Assembly (NCBI GenBank): GCA_029560585.1
Contig: JAKQKQ010000335.1
Location: 79,462 to 143,461, forward strand
DNA: 64,000 nucleotides
Direction of reading: 5' to 3'
Origin: Verrucomicrobiota bacterium
Lineage (GTDB): Bacteria > Verrucomicrobiota > Verrucomicrobiia > JADLBR01
Positions within the stretch are counted from its first letter, which is position 1, and each line of letters opens with the position of its first letter. The position numbers and the translations under genes are program-made. The notes below the pieces were generated by a model that ran no database searches, was not told the DNA's origin, and was given only the letters and a program-made list of their open reading frames with translations. Positions 26,432 to 36,057 of the stretch are shown here, piece by piece.

Positions 26432-27370
26432 TCAGAAGGCGAGCCCGATCTTCTCGCCCACGCCCCGGATGTACTTGGCGGCCGCCGCATAGTCCTCGGC
26501 CGTCTTCAGGTGCTCGATCATCAGGGGCGGCCGATGCGGCAGGGACGCGAGGCCCTTGAGGTAGGCGGCGTAATCCACCTGGCCCAGGCCGGGCCCGACC
26601 TCTACGAAGTGGACGTTCATCTCCACCTCCCATGAGAGATCTTTCGCGTGGCAAGAGACGATGTGGGGGCCGAGCTTTTCGAAGCACTCGCGGAGCAGGT
26701 CGGCATTTTTATAGAAGCGCTCGGGCGAGTTGATGAGATTGCAGGGATCGAGGTGAACACCGAAGGCCGGGCGGTCCACCGCCTTGAGCATACGCAGGTA
26801 GCTGTCGGGGCTGTCGGGCAGTGACCAGCCCATCATCTCGTAGCAGAGCTTGGCGCGCTTCGGTTTGACGGCATCGATGATCTTGCGGGCATTCTCGACG
26901 GTGGCGTCGAAGAATGCCTGGGTGAGGTTGCGGGGGTCTGGGCCATACCAGATTTTCTCGTTGAAGGACCCGGCGATATCGACGCAGCAAAGGGCGCCTA
27001 TCTCGTCAGCCAGGGCCAGGCCCGATGTCACCTTCTCTAGATTCTCTTTCCTTTTTGCGGGATCCGCATCGAGGAGATTCAGCCAGCGGCCGACCTCGGA
27101 GATGATGATGTCGTTCTTGGTGAAGGCGTCCCGGATGGCCCGTATGCGATCGGTCTCGGTGATATCGACTTTAGGGCAGTAGGCGGCGCGGTAGCCCAGG
27201 GCGACGTGGGCCCGGGCGAGTTCCTCGGGGTCTTGGGTTTTTGCGAATGTGGGTGCGCCCAATCGGAGGCGCTTGTCGGGCGGCGTCTCGCAAAGGCCGA
27301 GGGCCGTCGCTGCTAGCGAACCCGAAGCGGCGACGAGGAATTGACGGCGGGTGGCGATGTTGCGGCTCAT
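26432..27370 (-). CDS. Tat-exported sugar phosphate isomerase/epimerase-like TIM barrel
   Basis: A 312-residue protein. MSRNIATRRQFLVAASGSLA is a twin-arginine leader. The body is an AP-endonuclease-2-type TIM barrel with GVHLDPCNLINSPERF and HIVSCHAKDLSW, where His, Asp and Glu residues normally bind a divalent metal. Family members isomerise or epimerise sugars such as hydroxypyruvate, xylose or inosose; export to the periplasm is common in glycan-degrading PVC bacteria. The substrate is unknown. It reads leftward and converges on the heptaheme gene, so it is not part of the respiratory unit. Confidence 0.8.
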   Translation of the reverse strand: MSRNIATRRQFLVAASGSLAATALGLCETPPDKRLRLGAPTFAKTQDPEELARAHVALGYRAAYCPKVDITETDRIRAIRDAFTKNDIIISEVGRWLNLLDADPAKRKENLEKVTSGLALADEIGALCCVDIAGSFNEKIWYGPDPRNLTQAFFDATVENARKIIDAVKPKRAKLCYEMMGWSLPDSPDSYLRMLKAVDRPAFGVHLDPCNLINSPERFYKNADLLRECFEKLGPHIVSCHAKDLSWEVEMNVHFVEVGPGLGQVDYAAYLKGLASLPHRPPLMIEHLKTAEDYAAAAKYIRGVGEKIGLAF

Positions 27371-27415
27371 GGTTGGGGAGAAGTGTACCAGCCAGTGGCC
27401 GCGCTTCCAGCGCTT

Positions 27416-27459
27416 AGCCCGGATATTTCACAGCCTTTCGGCTGCGAAATATCCGGGCT
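27416..27459. repeat. family A palindrome (AGCCCGGATATTTC type), copy 1
   Basis: A 20-bp arm (27416-27435) and its complement (27440-27459) enclose TTTC with one mismatch. The same ATATTTC.CAGCC / GGCTG.GAAATAT core is at 59761-59797, and a shorter form at 53832-53857. It lies between divergent genes, so it is not a simple terminator. Confidence 0.7.
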
Positions 27460-27615
27460 CTGGGAAAACCGCGCCATGAAAGCCATTTATTTGGAGAGGT
27501 CGGGCAATGACTTCTCCCCGGCGGACCGCAATCGACCCTTGAGAGGGCCCGAGACGGGGGGCAGCATGATGCCATGGTTCGACACCGCGGGTGGCCGACT
27601 CTCCAACGGGCTCCG

Positions 27616-28752
27616 ATGGGGAACTGGGGCTGGCTCGCTTTCGCCATCATATTGGGAGGATGTGCGCCGACCCAGCGGCGGGTTGACGCCGACATATCTC
27701 GAACCAAGGCGTTCTGCGTGGATTTCAACTGGGGCGTCGGCGGAGTGAACGGTTTCGCGCCCCCGGGCATGTGGGCCGATGCGGATCCGGCGCGGCACGT
27801 GGCGTGGTACGCGGCATTGGGGGCGAATGTGATCCAGACCTTCGCGGTCTCTTGCAATGGTTATGCGTGGTACAAGAGCGGCAAGGTGCCATCGCAGCCG
27901 GGCCTGAAATACGACTTCCTCCGCGAGGTGGTGCGGCTCGGCCACGACCGCGGGATGCTCGTCATGGGCTACTTTTGCATTTCGGCCAACACGCGGTGGG
28001 GCGCCGAGCACCCGCACCAGACTTACGGGACACCGAGCGCACACCATCTTCCCTTTACCGACGAGTACCTCGACTACCTGGGCATGGCCATCGATGATGC
28101 GTTTCGCACGACGGGCATCGACGGCACGATGATCGATTGGGTTTGGTGCCCCACGGACGAGGTGAGACAGAAACAGAATAGGGGGAAATGGCTCGACGCC
28201 GAGAAACGATTGTACCTCCAGCTCACGGGAAAGCCGTTTCCCGGAGAAGATCGTCTCACGCCCGCGGAGAGGCTTGCGTACGAGCGCCTGGCGATCGACC
28301 GATGCTGGGGGCGCATCCGCGCCGCCGCGAAACGCGCCAAACCCGATTGTGTCCTTTGGTTCTCCTGCAACAAGGTCCAGGACCCGACCGTCGCCAATTC
28401 GTCGCTGTTCCGCGAGATCGACTGGCTGATGAATGAGGCGCCAGACCTCGAAGCGCTAGGGCGGACCCGCGGGATGGTGGGGCCAGGCGCTCGCATCGTG
28501 CAGTGCGTGGTGGGTTGGGGCGACAGGCATGACGCCCGTGCGGTGGTGACAGACCCGGCATGGTCGGGCCTCGATCTCTACGGGTTCGCCAAGCCGGGCC
28601 CCGATTCGTTACCGCTTCCCGTCGCGGAATACCTCGGCAAGCCAATCGACGCCTTCAGGGGCAATGATCGCAATATCGCGGTCCTGGCACGATTCTTTAA
28701 CGGCAGAACGGTCGAACGCGCGACACCTCCTGGGAACAAGAGCGGAACCTAG
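27616..28752 (+). CDS. lipoprotein with glycosidase-like TIM-barrel domain
   Basis: A 378-residue protein from the methionine at 27616. AFAIILGGC is a lipobox, so it is probably lipid-anchored. The rest resembles alpha-amylase/DUF-type putative glycosidase barrels: WYAALGANVIQTFAV, KYDFLREVVRLGHDRGMLVMG, then GIDGTMIDWVWCP, where the Asp at a strand end could be catalytic. No family could be assigned with confidence. The longer frame adds 14 residues without a better leader. Neighbouring genes for glycan-related secreted proteins support a carbohydrate role, which is inference. Confidence 0.6.
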   Translation: MGNWGWLAFAIILGGCAPTQRRVDADISRTKAFCVDFNWGVGGVNGFAPPGMWADADPARHVAWYAALGANVIQTFAVSCNGYAWYKSGKVPSQPGLKYDFLREVVRLGHDRGMLVMGYFCISANTRWGAEHPHQTYGTPSAHHLPFTDEYLDYLGMAIDDAFRTTGIDGTMIDWVWCPTDEVRQKQNRGKWLDAEKRLYLQLTGKPFPGEDRLTPAERLAYERLAIDRCWGRIRAAAKRAKPDCVLWFSCNKVQDPTVANSSLFREIDWLMNEAPDLEALGRTRGMVGPGARIVQCVVGWGDRHDARAVVTDPAWSGLDLYGFAKPGPDSLPLPVAEYLGKPIDAFRGNDRNIAVLARFFNGRTVERATPPGNKSGT

Positions 28753-28818
28753 GGGCGCGCTTGCGCGCGATTCGAATCGCCGACAGGCGACCTCCTGCAA
28801 CTCGCCTGCCCAGAATCC
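28749..28818. repeat. family B repeat, inverted orientation
   Basis: GGGGCGCGCTTGCGCGCGAT followed by TCGAATCGCC matches the reverse complement of the second half of the 41579 element. It sits between two convergent genes and may act as a bidirectional stem-loop. Confidence 0.5.
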
Positions 28819-30774
28819 TCAATTCAGGCTTTCGAGGAATTCGGCAATTCGGCAACGCAGTTCCCAGACGGCCGTGTTGGATGGTGCGTTGACGGGGGAA
28901 GGTTTCTCAGTCTTCTCGGAATCGCTGTGGGGTGGTGGTCGCGCGATGGCATCTGCGGCCGCCAACAATTCTCGGGCGGACTTTTCCCTGGGTGAGCCGG
29001 CAACCAGGGTTGTGGTCGCCTGTTTGAGGAGCCAGAGATACTCATAGTCCTCACATCCCTCCCGCATCATCTCCCAGCGCACCGAAGGCAGGAAATCGTG
29101 GGTTAGGGGATCTGGGTAAAAAAGCGTCATCGCACCCCACCAGATGGGCGCCTGTGGCGTTGGGGCGGCGAACACCGCGCCCTCCCAAGCGCGATCTATC
29201 GCGGCGAGCGTTTCAGAGTTGACCCATCCCGAGGCACCGGTACTCCAGGCCAACCATCCGTACGTCCTCGAGCTGACGACAGGGTAGTCGATGATGGCGC
29301 GGTAATTATCGATGAAGGTGACGAAGTCGCCCGAGGCGACCCGATCGCGAATTCGCCCCATGTCATCGAAAGTCCTCAGGCACCAGTGATCGATCTTGCC
29401 AACGAGTTCGGGTGTCGGGTCGGCGGTCACGAATGTCCTGAGCTCTGGGGCGGAGGCTCGGACCAGATCGCAGAATTCGCCGATGACCCTGTAGTTGTTT
29501 GCGGGTGTGTCGAGTTTTCGGGGCTCCCCTTCGGTATGGTACGTGTACGGTTCGTCCATCGTGGTGACGAAGACTCTGCCGGTCCAACCGTGACGGCGGA
29601 CGATCTCATTCATTTGACGCAGGTACGCGCCAAATGCCTTTTTGAACTCGGGCCGCAGATGGCCCGCCTCATCGGCGATGAAAACTGGGGAGGCCGCAGG
29701 CCACCGCTGCTTGGCGACCGCTGGAAAGTGCCACAGGAAATAAAGTCCTTGGAGCGGTCCCTGGGTCTTCTTGCGCTCTGACCAGAGCGGCCACACGGGC
29801 AACAAGAGCGCCGGGGCATGGAGTCGATCGAGGCAATGGGCCGCCATTTCCTCCCACGCGGAAGCGTCCAATTTGATCTCGCCGCCCTCGAGCACCTGGA
29901 GCGCCGGGGCCGGGATGAGGGGGTCGGGGGCGCTCCTGACCTCGGCGGCCAGCTCGCATAGGCCACGCACACCGTCGGGTGTCAGCCAACCGTCCGGAAG
30001 CTTTTCGACAGCCATGTGCGTGATATTTCGCAACGGAGATGGCTGCGGCAGAGAAAAGCGGTGGACGCGGACCTCAATTGGAAGGCGGGGCGTGGGGCTC
30101 GCTTTACGTATCCATTCCTGAGTGCGGAAATCCATGGACAGCTCGCCACGATAGATACCGGGGCGCGTCTCGGGTGGGACGTCAACGGTCACCCAGAACG
30201 CGAGGTTTCGATCGGGCCGCAGAAAGCCCCTGCTGTCGGTTGTCAGGATATCGGGGCAGTCGCCGATTCGGCCGACGAATGATCCGGGCGTCTGAACGCC
30301 TTTCCCGCTGGCGGTGTCCACCGCGACATAGGCGATGCGCCGCACGGAGATTCGGGAGGCCGGGATAACCTGACCCGCGTCGCCCTTCAGCTCGCCGATG
30401 ACGGGACCCACCCCGGACATCGCGACCTCGCCCCGGGCGACCAGCAAGAATGGCTCTTTCTCGCCCCGCGCGGCAGTGATTCGGAGCGTGTCCAGTCTGG
30501 GTTCCGTGGCGAGCTTGTCTTCGGCCCTGATTGTTTCTGGTGGATACTGCGCCCATACGGTCAACCAGCGACCGGAGCTAACCACGCCGCGCGCCGGAGC
30601 CGGCGGCGCGATCGTCGGGCCGACGTCGGATGATTGCGCGATCGCGGTTGAACACAGCGCGACAACCGCGCGCACAACGCGCCACGGACAATGATCGTGC
30701 CTTTGCGCATCGCAGTGTTTGGAGGTCCCCCGCGGGTTAAGGAGGGTGCCCCGGCTGTTTTCGGGTGGGATCAT
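28819..30774 (-). CDS. secreted DUF4091-type glycoside-hydrolase-like protein
   Basis: A 651-residue protein. An N-terminal beta-sandwich region (about 60-230) precedes a TIM-barrel-like region with GLYFLWHFPAVAKQRW, RVFVTTMDEPYTYH and FRTFDDMGR-like strands, and a C-terminal segment LPSVRWEMMREGCEDYEYLWLL. That last pattern is typical of DUF4091 proteins, believed to be glycosidases. The start at 30774 is chosen because its ATG overlaps the stop of the upstream gene (ATGA). The resulting leader has a long basic N-region before VVRAVVALCSTAIAQ, so an internal start is possible. It probably forms an operon with the GDPD-propeller gene. Confidence 0.7.
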   Translation of the reverse strand: MIPPENSRGTLLNPRGTSKHCDAQRHDHCPWRVVRAVVALCSTAIAQSSDVGPTIAPPAPARGVVSSGRWLTVWAQYPPETIRAEDKLATEPRLDTLRITAARGEKEPFLLVARGEVAMSGVGPVIGELKGDAGQVIPASRISVRRIAYVAVDTASGKGVQTPGSFVGRIGDCPDILTTDSRGFLRPDRNLAFWVTVDVPPETRPGIYRGELSMDFRTQEWIRKASPTPRLPIEVRVHRFSLPQPSPLRNITHMAVEKLPDGWLTPDGVRGLCELAAEVRSAPDPLIPAPALQVLEGGEIKLDASAWEEMAAHCLDRLHAPALLLPVWPLWSERKKTQGPLQGLYFLWHFPAVAKQRWPAASPVFIADEAGHLRPEFKKAFGAYLRQMNEIVRRHGWTGRVFVTTMDEPYTYHTEGEPRKLDTPANNYRVIGEFCDLVRASAPELRTFVTADPTPELVGKIDHWCLRTFDDMGRIRDRVASGDFVTFIDNYRAIIDYPVVSSRTYGWLAWSTGASGWVNSETLAAIDRAWEGAVFAAPTPQAPIWWGAMTLFYPDPLTHDFLPSVRWEMMREGCEDYEYLWLLKQATTTLVAGSPREKSARELLAAADAIARPPPHSDSEKTEKPSPVNAPSNTAVWELRCRIAEFLESLN

Positions 30775-32363
30775 GGGCCCTCGAGTAAAACGAGTCCGCG
30801 CTCGCTTTCGGGTCGCGCAATGGAAATGCCGCACTTGTGGCCGATGCCTTTGATGGCCTTGTCACGGCCCACCAGTATTCTCCCGTCAGCGAGTCCGGCG
30901 ATGCCATAGGCCGCGTCGAATTCCCATTTTCCCGTGAGGCGGAATGCATCGTCGGCGCGGAGGAGGATGCGCGGTTCTCCATAACAGCCGAACCACCATC
31001 CGTCTGCCGCATGCGCGACCGTCTGTATCCCCATCAGCGTGTAGCCGCCATCCAAGATATGACGCTTCTTGAAAAAGAATCCCTCGTCGTACTCATAGAC
31101 GTAGTTCTCTGGCGTGTCTTTGGGCAGGCCGCCCACGACGACGAATCTTCCATTGTGGTAGGCGATGCCTCCGGCCCCGTGGACGGCCTCGGGCGTCCTG
31201 TGCCGCGCGAGTTCTTGGAGGTTCTCGGCATCGTAGATGTAGACCCATGAGTCGGCGCTGCCGGCGGGGCGATTGAACCGTCCCAGATTCACGGCGACGT
31301 AGACCTTTCCGTCGTGATAGCAGAGGTCGCCGTGATGTCTCTGTACGCTGACCCGCCCAAGCTCGTGTCCCCGGAGATCGGTTTTCACCAGGGCATCAGT
31401 CCAGCTCCAATATATGGATTTGAGGCCGTCGGTGCAGATGCCCTGGACGTGAGAGGTGGACGTTCCTTCGAAATCCGTCGCGCGGAATTCGCGGGCCGCC
31501 ATAAATGCGATCAGGTCTCTGGGGCGGTCCGTATAGATGCGGTCAATGCCGAGCCCAAGGTATCGTGCCCAGTCCGCCTCGCGATTGGCCGTCCACACGC
31601 CGGCGGAGAGGCCGGCGCCATGAATCGTTGAAATGCTCTGCGGTGTTGCGCCATTCGTATTGAGCACGATGGCCTCGAATCCGCACTCGCGCGCCGTCCG
31701 GATATCGCGTTGCGCATCCAGCGTGACGAGGTCCCAGAACACGGGGATTTCGGGGGCCAGACGTTTCACCTCGCTCATGTAGGCGAGTTTCCCGTCATTG
31801 AATCCGATCCAGGGTTCGGCACTGAGGCGCCTCGCGGTCTCCAAGGCCTCTGTAACGCATGGCATCTTTGGCTGAATCGATACGCGCGTGCGGCGCTGCG
31901 ACATCACGAGTCGGAGGACCTCCTCCAGGCGGGGAATCCGGTGCGGGGGGCACTCGGCCAAAGTCTTCCCCTTCAACCGGCGAAAACCCGTGGCCACATC
32001 CACCGCCAAGAGTTCCTCATAACTGGACTTTGCGACGTCCAGACTCCGGTCTCCGACGCGCGCCGTCGTGGGATCATGGATGACGGCGAGTTTGCCATCG
32101 CGGGTGCGATAGATGTCGCATTCGATCCAATCGGCCCCCGCAGCAATGGCGTCCTGGAAAGCCGGAAGGGTGTTCTCTGGAAACTCGGCCGAATTGCCGC
32201 GATGCGCGGTGACGCCATTGGTCAAGAATCCCATCGCGCCGCGGCTGTCGTGGGATGAGGGTGACATGCGCGCGGCGCGCCCTGGGCTTGGCTTGGGCTG
32301 GCAGGCGGCGAAGAGGGCGAAGGTTGCCGTGAGGGCAATCGAGATTCTGGCCGCGCATCTCAT
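30771..32363 (-). CDS. lipoprotein fusing glycerophosphodiester phosphodiesterase and beta-propeller domains
   Basis: A 530-residue protein. LFAAC at 17-21 is a lipobox. Residues about 48-290 form a GDPD TIM barrel with the catalytic AHRGNS (His54, Arg55), PENT (Glu63), WIECDIYRT and VIHDPTT motifs. GDPD enzymes hydrolyse glycerophosphodiesters to glycerol-3-phosphate and alcohol. The remaining 240 residues (about 295-530) are repeat strands such as HHGDLCYHDGKVYVAVNLG and HGAGGIAYHNGRFVVVGGL, a propeller-like domain not part of classical GDPDs. Within the second half of the barrel, the sequence IQPKMPCVTEAL stands where KT/KP residues normally lie. Start and stop couple to the next gene. Confidence 0.82.
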   Translation of the reverse strand: MRCAARISIALTATFALFAACQPKPSPGRAARMSPSSHDSRGAMGFLTNGVTAHRGNSAEFPENTLPAFQDAIAAGADWIECDIYRTRDGKLAVIHDPTTARVGDRSLDVAKSSYEELLAVDVATGFRRLKGKTLAECPPHRIPRLEEVLRLVMSQRRTRVSIQPKMPCVTEALETARRLSAEPWIGFNDGKLAYMSEVKRLAPEIPVFWDLVTLDAQRDIRTARECGFEAIVLNTNGATPQSISTIHGAGLSAGVWTANREADWARYLGLGIDRIYTDRPRDLIAFMAAREFRATDFEGTSTSHVQGICTDGLKSIYWSWTDALVKTDLRGHELGRVSVQRHHGDLCYHDGKVYVAVNLGRFNRPAGSADSWVYIYDAENLQELARHRTPEAVHGAGGIAYHNGRFVVVGGLPKDTPENYVYEYDEGFFFKKRHILDGGYTLMGIQTVAHAADGWWFGCYGEPRILLRADDAFRLTGKWEFDAAYGIAGLADGRILVGRDKAIKGIGHKCGISIARPESERGLVLLEGP

Positions 32364-32621
32364 GGGACATCAGGATAACTTAGGGGTGCAGGCTGCCGCA
32401 AATAATCGTTTGTGGGACTTTGGGAGGCCGGCGTCCCTCCCGGGCCCAACGTGGCTGTTGTGTGGATTCTTCGACGGTCTATTCGGGTATGGGACGTGCC
32501 CGGACTGCCTTCTGCATTGGCATTACATGCCCGCCAGCCGGGTATGAATCTCGGGCGGTATTGCTTCGGGCGCGGCTCGTGTTCAGAATGAGAGGCGGGT
32601 TAAGCAAGGAGACATTTCGAT

Positions 32622-34133
32622 ATGGCAGCACGAACACTATTTTCCTGCGCGCTCATTGCGGCGGCTTCGGCCCTTACTGCCGTGGCCGGTGGGCCGAACG
32701 TGGTCTTCTTTCTGGCAGATGATCTCGGCTGGCGTGACCTGGGAGCCTGGGGCAGCACGTTTTACGAGACACCCAATGCGGATCGACTCGCGCGGGAGGG
32801 CATGCGGTTCACCGCGGGTTACGCCGCCTGCCCGGTTTGCAGTCCGACGCGCGCGAGCATCCAGGCGGGCAAACACCCTGCGCGACTGGCGACCACCGAC
32901 TATTTCGGTGCCGCACAGCCCGACAAATGGGCGCGCAACACAAAATTGCTGCCGGCCCCCTACGAGGAACAGTTGCCGCTCGGGGAGACGACGATTGCCG
33001 AGGCTTTCAAGGAGGGCGGTTACGCGACATTCTTCGCCGGCAAATGGCATCTTGGGCCGGAGGGTCTCTGGCCCGAGAACCAGGGGTATGACATCAACAA
33101 GGGGGGATGCAAGGCGGGGGCCCCGATGCCACCAGGGCGGTATTTTTCCCCCTATGGCAACCCCCGGTTGGAGGACGGACCCAAGGGCGAGCATCTGCCG
33201 GATCGGCTTGCGAGCGAGACCGTGAAGTTCATCGAGTCGTCCAAGGACCGACCATTCTTCGCGTTTATGGCGTTTTATTCGGTGCACACGCCTCTGATGG
33301 CGCGACCCGATCTGAAGGCGAAGTACGAGGAGAAGGCGAAAGCTCTGAAAGCCGATGGTCCAGCGTGGTTGCCGGAGGGGAGTCGCATGGCACGCCAGAT
33401 TCAAGATCACGCGGTTTATGCGGGGATGGTCGAGGCGATGGATCAGGCCATTGGCAAGGTGCTCGGGGCGCTGGATCGGTTCGGTCTGGCGGAGAAGACC
33501 GTGGTCTGTTTCATGTCGGACAACGGTGGGCTGAGCACATCGGAGGGGTCGCCGACCAGCAACCTGCCGTTGCGCGGGGGGAAGGGGTGGCTTTATGAGG
33601 GTGGCATCCGAGAACCGTTCATGATCAAATGGCCGGGGGTCGTGCGGCCCGGCGGGATATGTGAGGTGCCGGTCGTCAGCACGGATTTTTACCCGACGCT
33701 GCTGGAGATCGCGGGACTGCCGCCGCGCCCGCAGCAGCACCTCGATGGCATGAGCCTGGTGCCGCTCTTGCGAGGGTCGGGCGTTCTGGCCCGCGACGCG
33801 ATCTTTTGGCACTACCCGCACTACGGCAATCAGGGTGGCGCGCCCGGCGGCGCGATCCGCGGCGGCGATTGGAAACTCATCGAATGGTATGAGGACGGGA
33901 AGCACGAACTATTCAACGTGCGGGATGACATTGGCGAGAAGCGGGATCTGGCGGCGGAACATCCCGACAGGGTCAAAGATCTGGCCGCAAGGCTGAAGGC
34001 ATGGCGCGAGGCCACTGGCGCGCGGATGCCCTCTTCAAACCCGACGTATGATCCGTCGGGGCCGGATGGTCGAGGCGACAAGCAGCCTGCCAGGAAAGGG
34101 AAACAGAAGCAGGGCAAGGCAAAGGCGGGCTGA
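32622..34133 (+). CDS. secreted type I sulfatase (arylsulfatase A-like)
   Basis: A 503-residue sulfatase with a signal peptide to about residue 23. NVVFFLADDLGWRDLG (26-41) carries the metal-site Asp pair. CSPTRASIQAGK begins at Cys73, the formylglycine precursor. FAGKWHLG and CFMSDNGGLS supply other active-site residues. The AAGGAGAC site precedes the start. The tail is Lys/Gln/Gly rich, as in the other sulfatase. Downstream on the same strand are KDPG aldolase (66 bases on) and KDG kinase, so this sulfatase may desulfate a uronate-containing polymer whose monomer enters the KDG pathway. That pathway link is inferred from position. Confidence 0.9.
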   Translation: MAARTLFSCALIAAASALTAVAGGPNVVFFLADDLGWRDLGAWGSTFYETPNADRLAREGMRFTAGYAACPVCSPTRASIQAGKHPARLATTDYFGAAQPDKWARNTKLLPAPYEEQLPLGETTIAEAFKEGGYATFFAGKWHLGPEGLWPENQGYDINKGGCKAGAPMPPGRYFSPYGNPRLEDGPKGEHLPDRLASETVKFIESSKDRPFFAFMAFYSVHTPLMARPDLKAKYEEKAKALKADGPAWLPEGSRMARQIQDHAVYAGMVEAMDQAIGKVLGALDRFGLAEKTVVCFMSDNGGLSTSEGSPTSNLPLRGGKGWLYEGGIREPFMIKWPGVVRPGGICEVPVVSTDFYPTLLEIAGLPPRPQQHLDGMSLVPLLRGSGVLARDAIFWHYPHYGNQGGAPGGAIRGGDWKLIEWYEDGKHELFNVRDDIGEKRDLAAEHPDRVKDLAARLKAWREATGARMPSSNPTYDPSGPDGRGDKQPARKGKQKQGKAKAG

Positions 34134-34198
34134 GAATATCCGGACAGAAAAACTGCTCAACAGGCGGGTCGGGCTGCGCTAGGTTCCAGACCACAGAT

Positions 34199-34861
34199 AT
34201 GAACTTTCCCGCGTCCCTATTTGAACAGATCTGCCGCAACCCGATCATTGCCGTCCTGACGCTTGAGGATCCCGGCGCTGCGCCCGACCTCGCGCGGGCA
34301 TTGCTGGCGGGTGGCGTGCGGGGGGTGGAACTGACACTGCGGACGCCCGCCGCGCTCGAAAGCCTGAAGCGGTTGAAGGAGGCGGCGCCGGAGTTGATCT
34401 TGGGCGCGGGCACGGTCCTGACGCCGGCGCAAGTGAAGCAGGTCAAGGATGTGGGCGTGGCGTTCGCCGTTTCGCCCGGCCTGAATCCGCGGGTTGTGCG
34501 CGCGGCCCAGGAGGCTGGGGTGCCCTTTGCGCCGGGGATATGCACGCCGTCGGACATCGAGGGCGCGCTCGAACTCGGCTGCACGCTGTTGAAGTACTTT
34601 CCCGCGGAGACGAGCGGGGGTCTGAAGCACCTCAAGAACATGGCGGCGCCGTACATGCACCTCGGGGTGGGGTTCATCCCGCTCGGCGGCCTGAACGAGG
34701 CAAACATGCTGGATTACTTGGGCGACTCCCTGATCCCCGCCATCGGTGGCTCGTGGATCGCCCCGAGAGATAAGATCGCCGCGCGCGATTGGGCCGCCAT
34801 CGAGGGCAATGCCCGCCGCGCCGTCGAGAAGTGGAAAATGCTGCCGAAGGCGAAGGCCTGA
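34199..34861 (+). CDS. eda: bifunctional KDPG/KHG aldolase
   Basis: A 220-residue cytoplasmic TIM-barrel aldolase. PIIAVLTLEDP and VELTLRTP with Glu44, then LILGAGTVLTP, SPGLNPRV, and LLKYFPAE with Lys132 as the Schiff-base residue give the family signature. It cleaves 2-keto-3-deoxy-6-phosphogluconate to pyruvate and glyceraldehyde-3-phosphate, the last step of the Entner-Doudoroff and uronate routes. The KDG kinase gene follows 23 bases later, which would supply the substrate. The weak leader has a TAGGTT -10-like element at 34180 but no clear ribosome site. Confidence 0.92.
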   Translation: MNFPASLFEQICRNPIIAVLTLEDPGAAPDLARALLAGGVRGVELTLRTPAALESLKRLKEAAPELILGAGTVLTPAQVKQVKDVGVAFAVSPGLNPRVVRAAQEAGVPFAPGICTPSDIEGALELGCTLLKYFPAETSGGLKHLKNMAAPYMHLGVGFIPLGGLNEANMLDYLGDSLIPAIGGSWIAPRDKIAARDWAAIEGNARRAVEKWKMLPKAKA

Positions 34862-34884
34862 GGGCTGACTCGAGGAGAAGTGCC

Positions 34885-35979
34885 ATGGGATGTCTTGTCG
34901 TTGGTTTTGGAGAAATCATGGGGCGATTGAACCCGCCCGGGTTCATGCGATTTCGCCAGGCCCTGCCGGGTTCGCTCGAAATGACATTCGCGGGTGCGGA
35001 GGCAAACGTATGCGCATCGATCGCGATGCTCGGCGGCGAGGCGCGCTACGTGACCGCGCTGCCGAAGCACGCGATCGCCGACGCGTGCGTCGACCGCCTC
35101 CGCGGTCTGGGGATCGACTGTTCCTGCATCGCGCGAGTGGGCAAGGGGCGGCTAGGCCTTTACTTTGTGGAGAAGGGCGCCAACCAGCGGCCCAGCGTGG
35201 TCATCTACGACCGCGACGCCTCGTCCATCGCGATGGCCGAGCCATCGACCTACGATTGGGAGTCGGTGTTCTCGGGGGCAGATTGGCTGCATATCTCGGG
35301 CATCACGCCGGCCCTGTCCAAGGCGGCGGCGGAGTCTGCCGCGGGGGCCGTCGCGGCCGCCAAACACAATGGGTGCAAGGTCTCCTGCGACCTGAATTTT
35401 CGCAAGAAACTCTGGAATTGGGAACCGGGCACCGAGCCACGGGCGCTGGCCCAGCGCACGATGCGCGGCATCCTGCCCGACGTGGATGTGGTCATCGCCA
35501 ATGAGGAGGACGCCCATGATGTGCTCGGCATTCAGGCGGGCCAGACGGATGTGAATTCTGGGAAACTGGAGATCGACAAATACCCGCACGTGGCACGCGA
35601 GATCGTGAAGCAATTTCCGAAGGTATCGAGGGTGGCGATTACGCTGCGCGAGAGCATCTCGGCCACGCACAACAACTGGGGCGCGATGCTGTACGACGCC
35701 GTCAAAGACGAGGCCTGTTTTGCGCCGATGCGCGACGGCGCGTATGTGTCCCACGAGATCCGCGCCATCGTGGATCGCGTCGGCGGCGGCGATGCCTTCG
35801 CTGCCGGGCTGATCTTCGCGCTGAATGCGCCGGAGCTGGCGGAATCGCAGAAGGCGGTGTCGTTTGCCGTCGCGGCCTCCTGCCTGGCGCACTCCGTGGA
35901 GGGCGACTTCAACTTCTGTGCCCGTGCCGAGGTCGAGGCCCTTATGAAGGGTTCGGGCAGCGGTCGCGTGCAGAGGTAG
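34885..35979 (+). CDS. kdgK: PfkB-family sugar kinase, probable 2-keto-3-deoxygluconate kinase
   Basis: A 364-residue ribokinase-like protein. It starts VVGFGEIMGRLNPPG, has the substrate-side glycine segment FAGAEANVCASIAMLGG, and ends with the PfkB signature DRVGGGDAFAAGL, whose Asp is the catalytic base. The GARP-like FRQALPGSLEMTFAGAEANV pattern fits KDG kinases. It phosphorylates KDG to KDPG with ATP, and the adjacent aldolase then cleaves it. The ATG at 34885 follows GAGGAGAAG and is preferred over the longer frame overlapping eda. Specificity within PfkB kinases is inferred mainly from the neighbour. Confidence 0.85.
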   Translation: MGCLVVGFGEIMGRLNPPGFMRFRQALPGSLEMTFAGAEANVCASIAMLGGEARYVTALPKHAIADACVDRLRGLGIDCSCIARVGKGRLGLYFVEKGANQRPSVVIYDRDASSIAMAEPSTYDWESVFSGADWLHISGITPALSKAAAESAAGAVAAAKHNGCKVSCDLNFRKKLWNWEPGTEPRALAQRTMRGILPDVDVVIANEEDAHDVLGIQAGQTDVNSGKLEIDKYPHVAREIVKQFPKVSRVAITLRESISATHNNWGAMLYDAVKDEACFAPMRDGAYVSHEIRAIVDRVGGGDAFAAGLIFALNAPELAESQKAVSFAVAASCLAHSVEGDFNFCARAEVEALMKGSGSGRVQR

Positions 35980-36057
35980 ATCGCACCCGTCAGCGGCCCG
36001 TGAGCATCAAGACCCGTTCGTTCACGTTCTGGGCTGCGGCCGTCGGCCGCTCTCAAT

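Noticed and set aside
27416..27459. Family A palindrome as a terminator
   Set aside because: It lies between divergently transcribed genes, no T-tract follows on either side, and related copies occur elsewhere, so a dispersed repeat is the better description.
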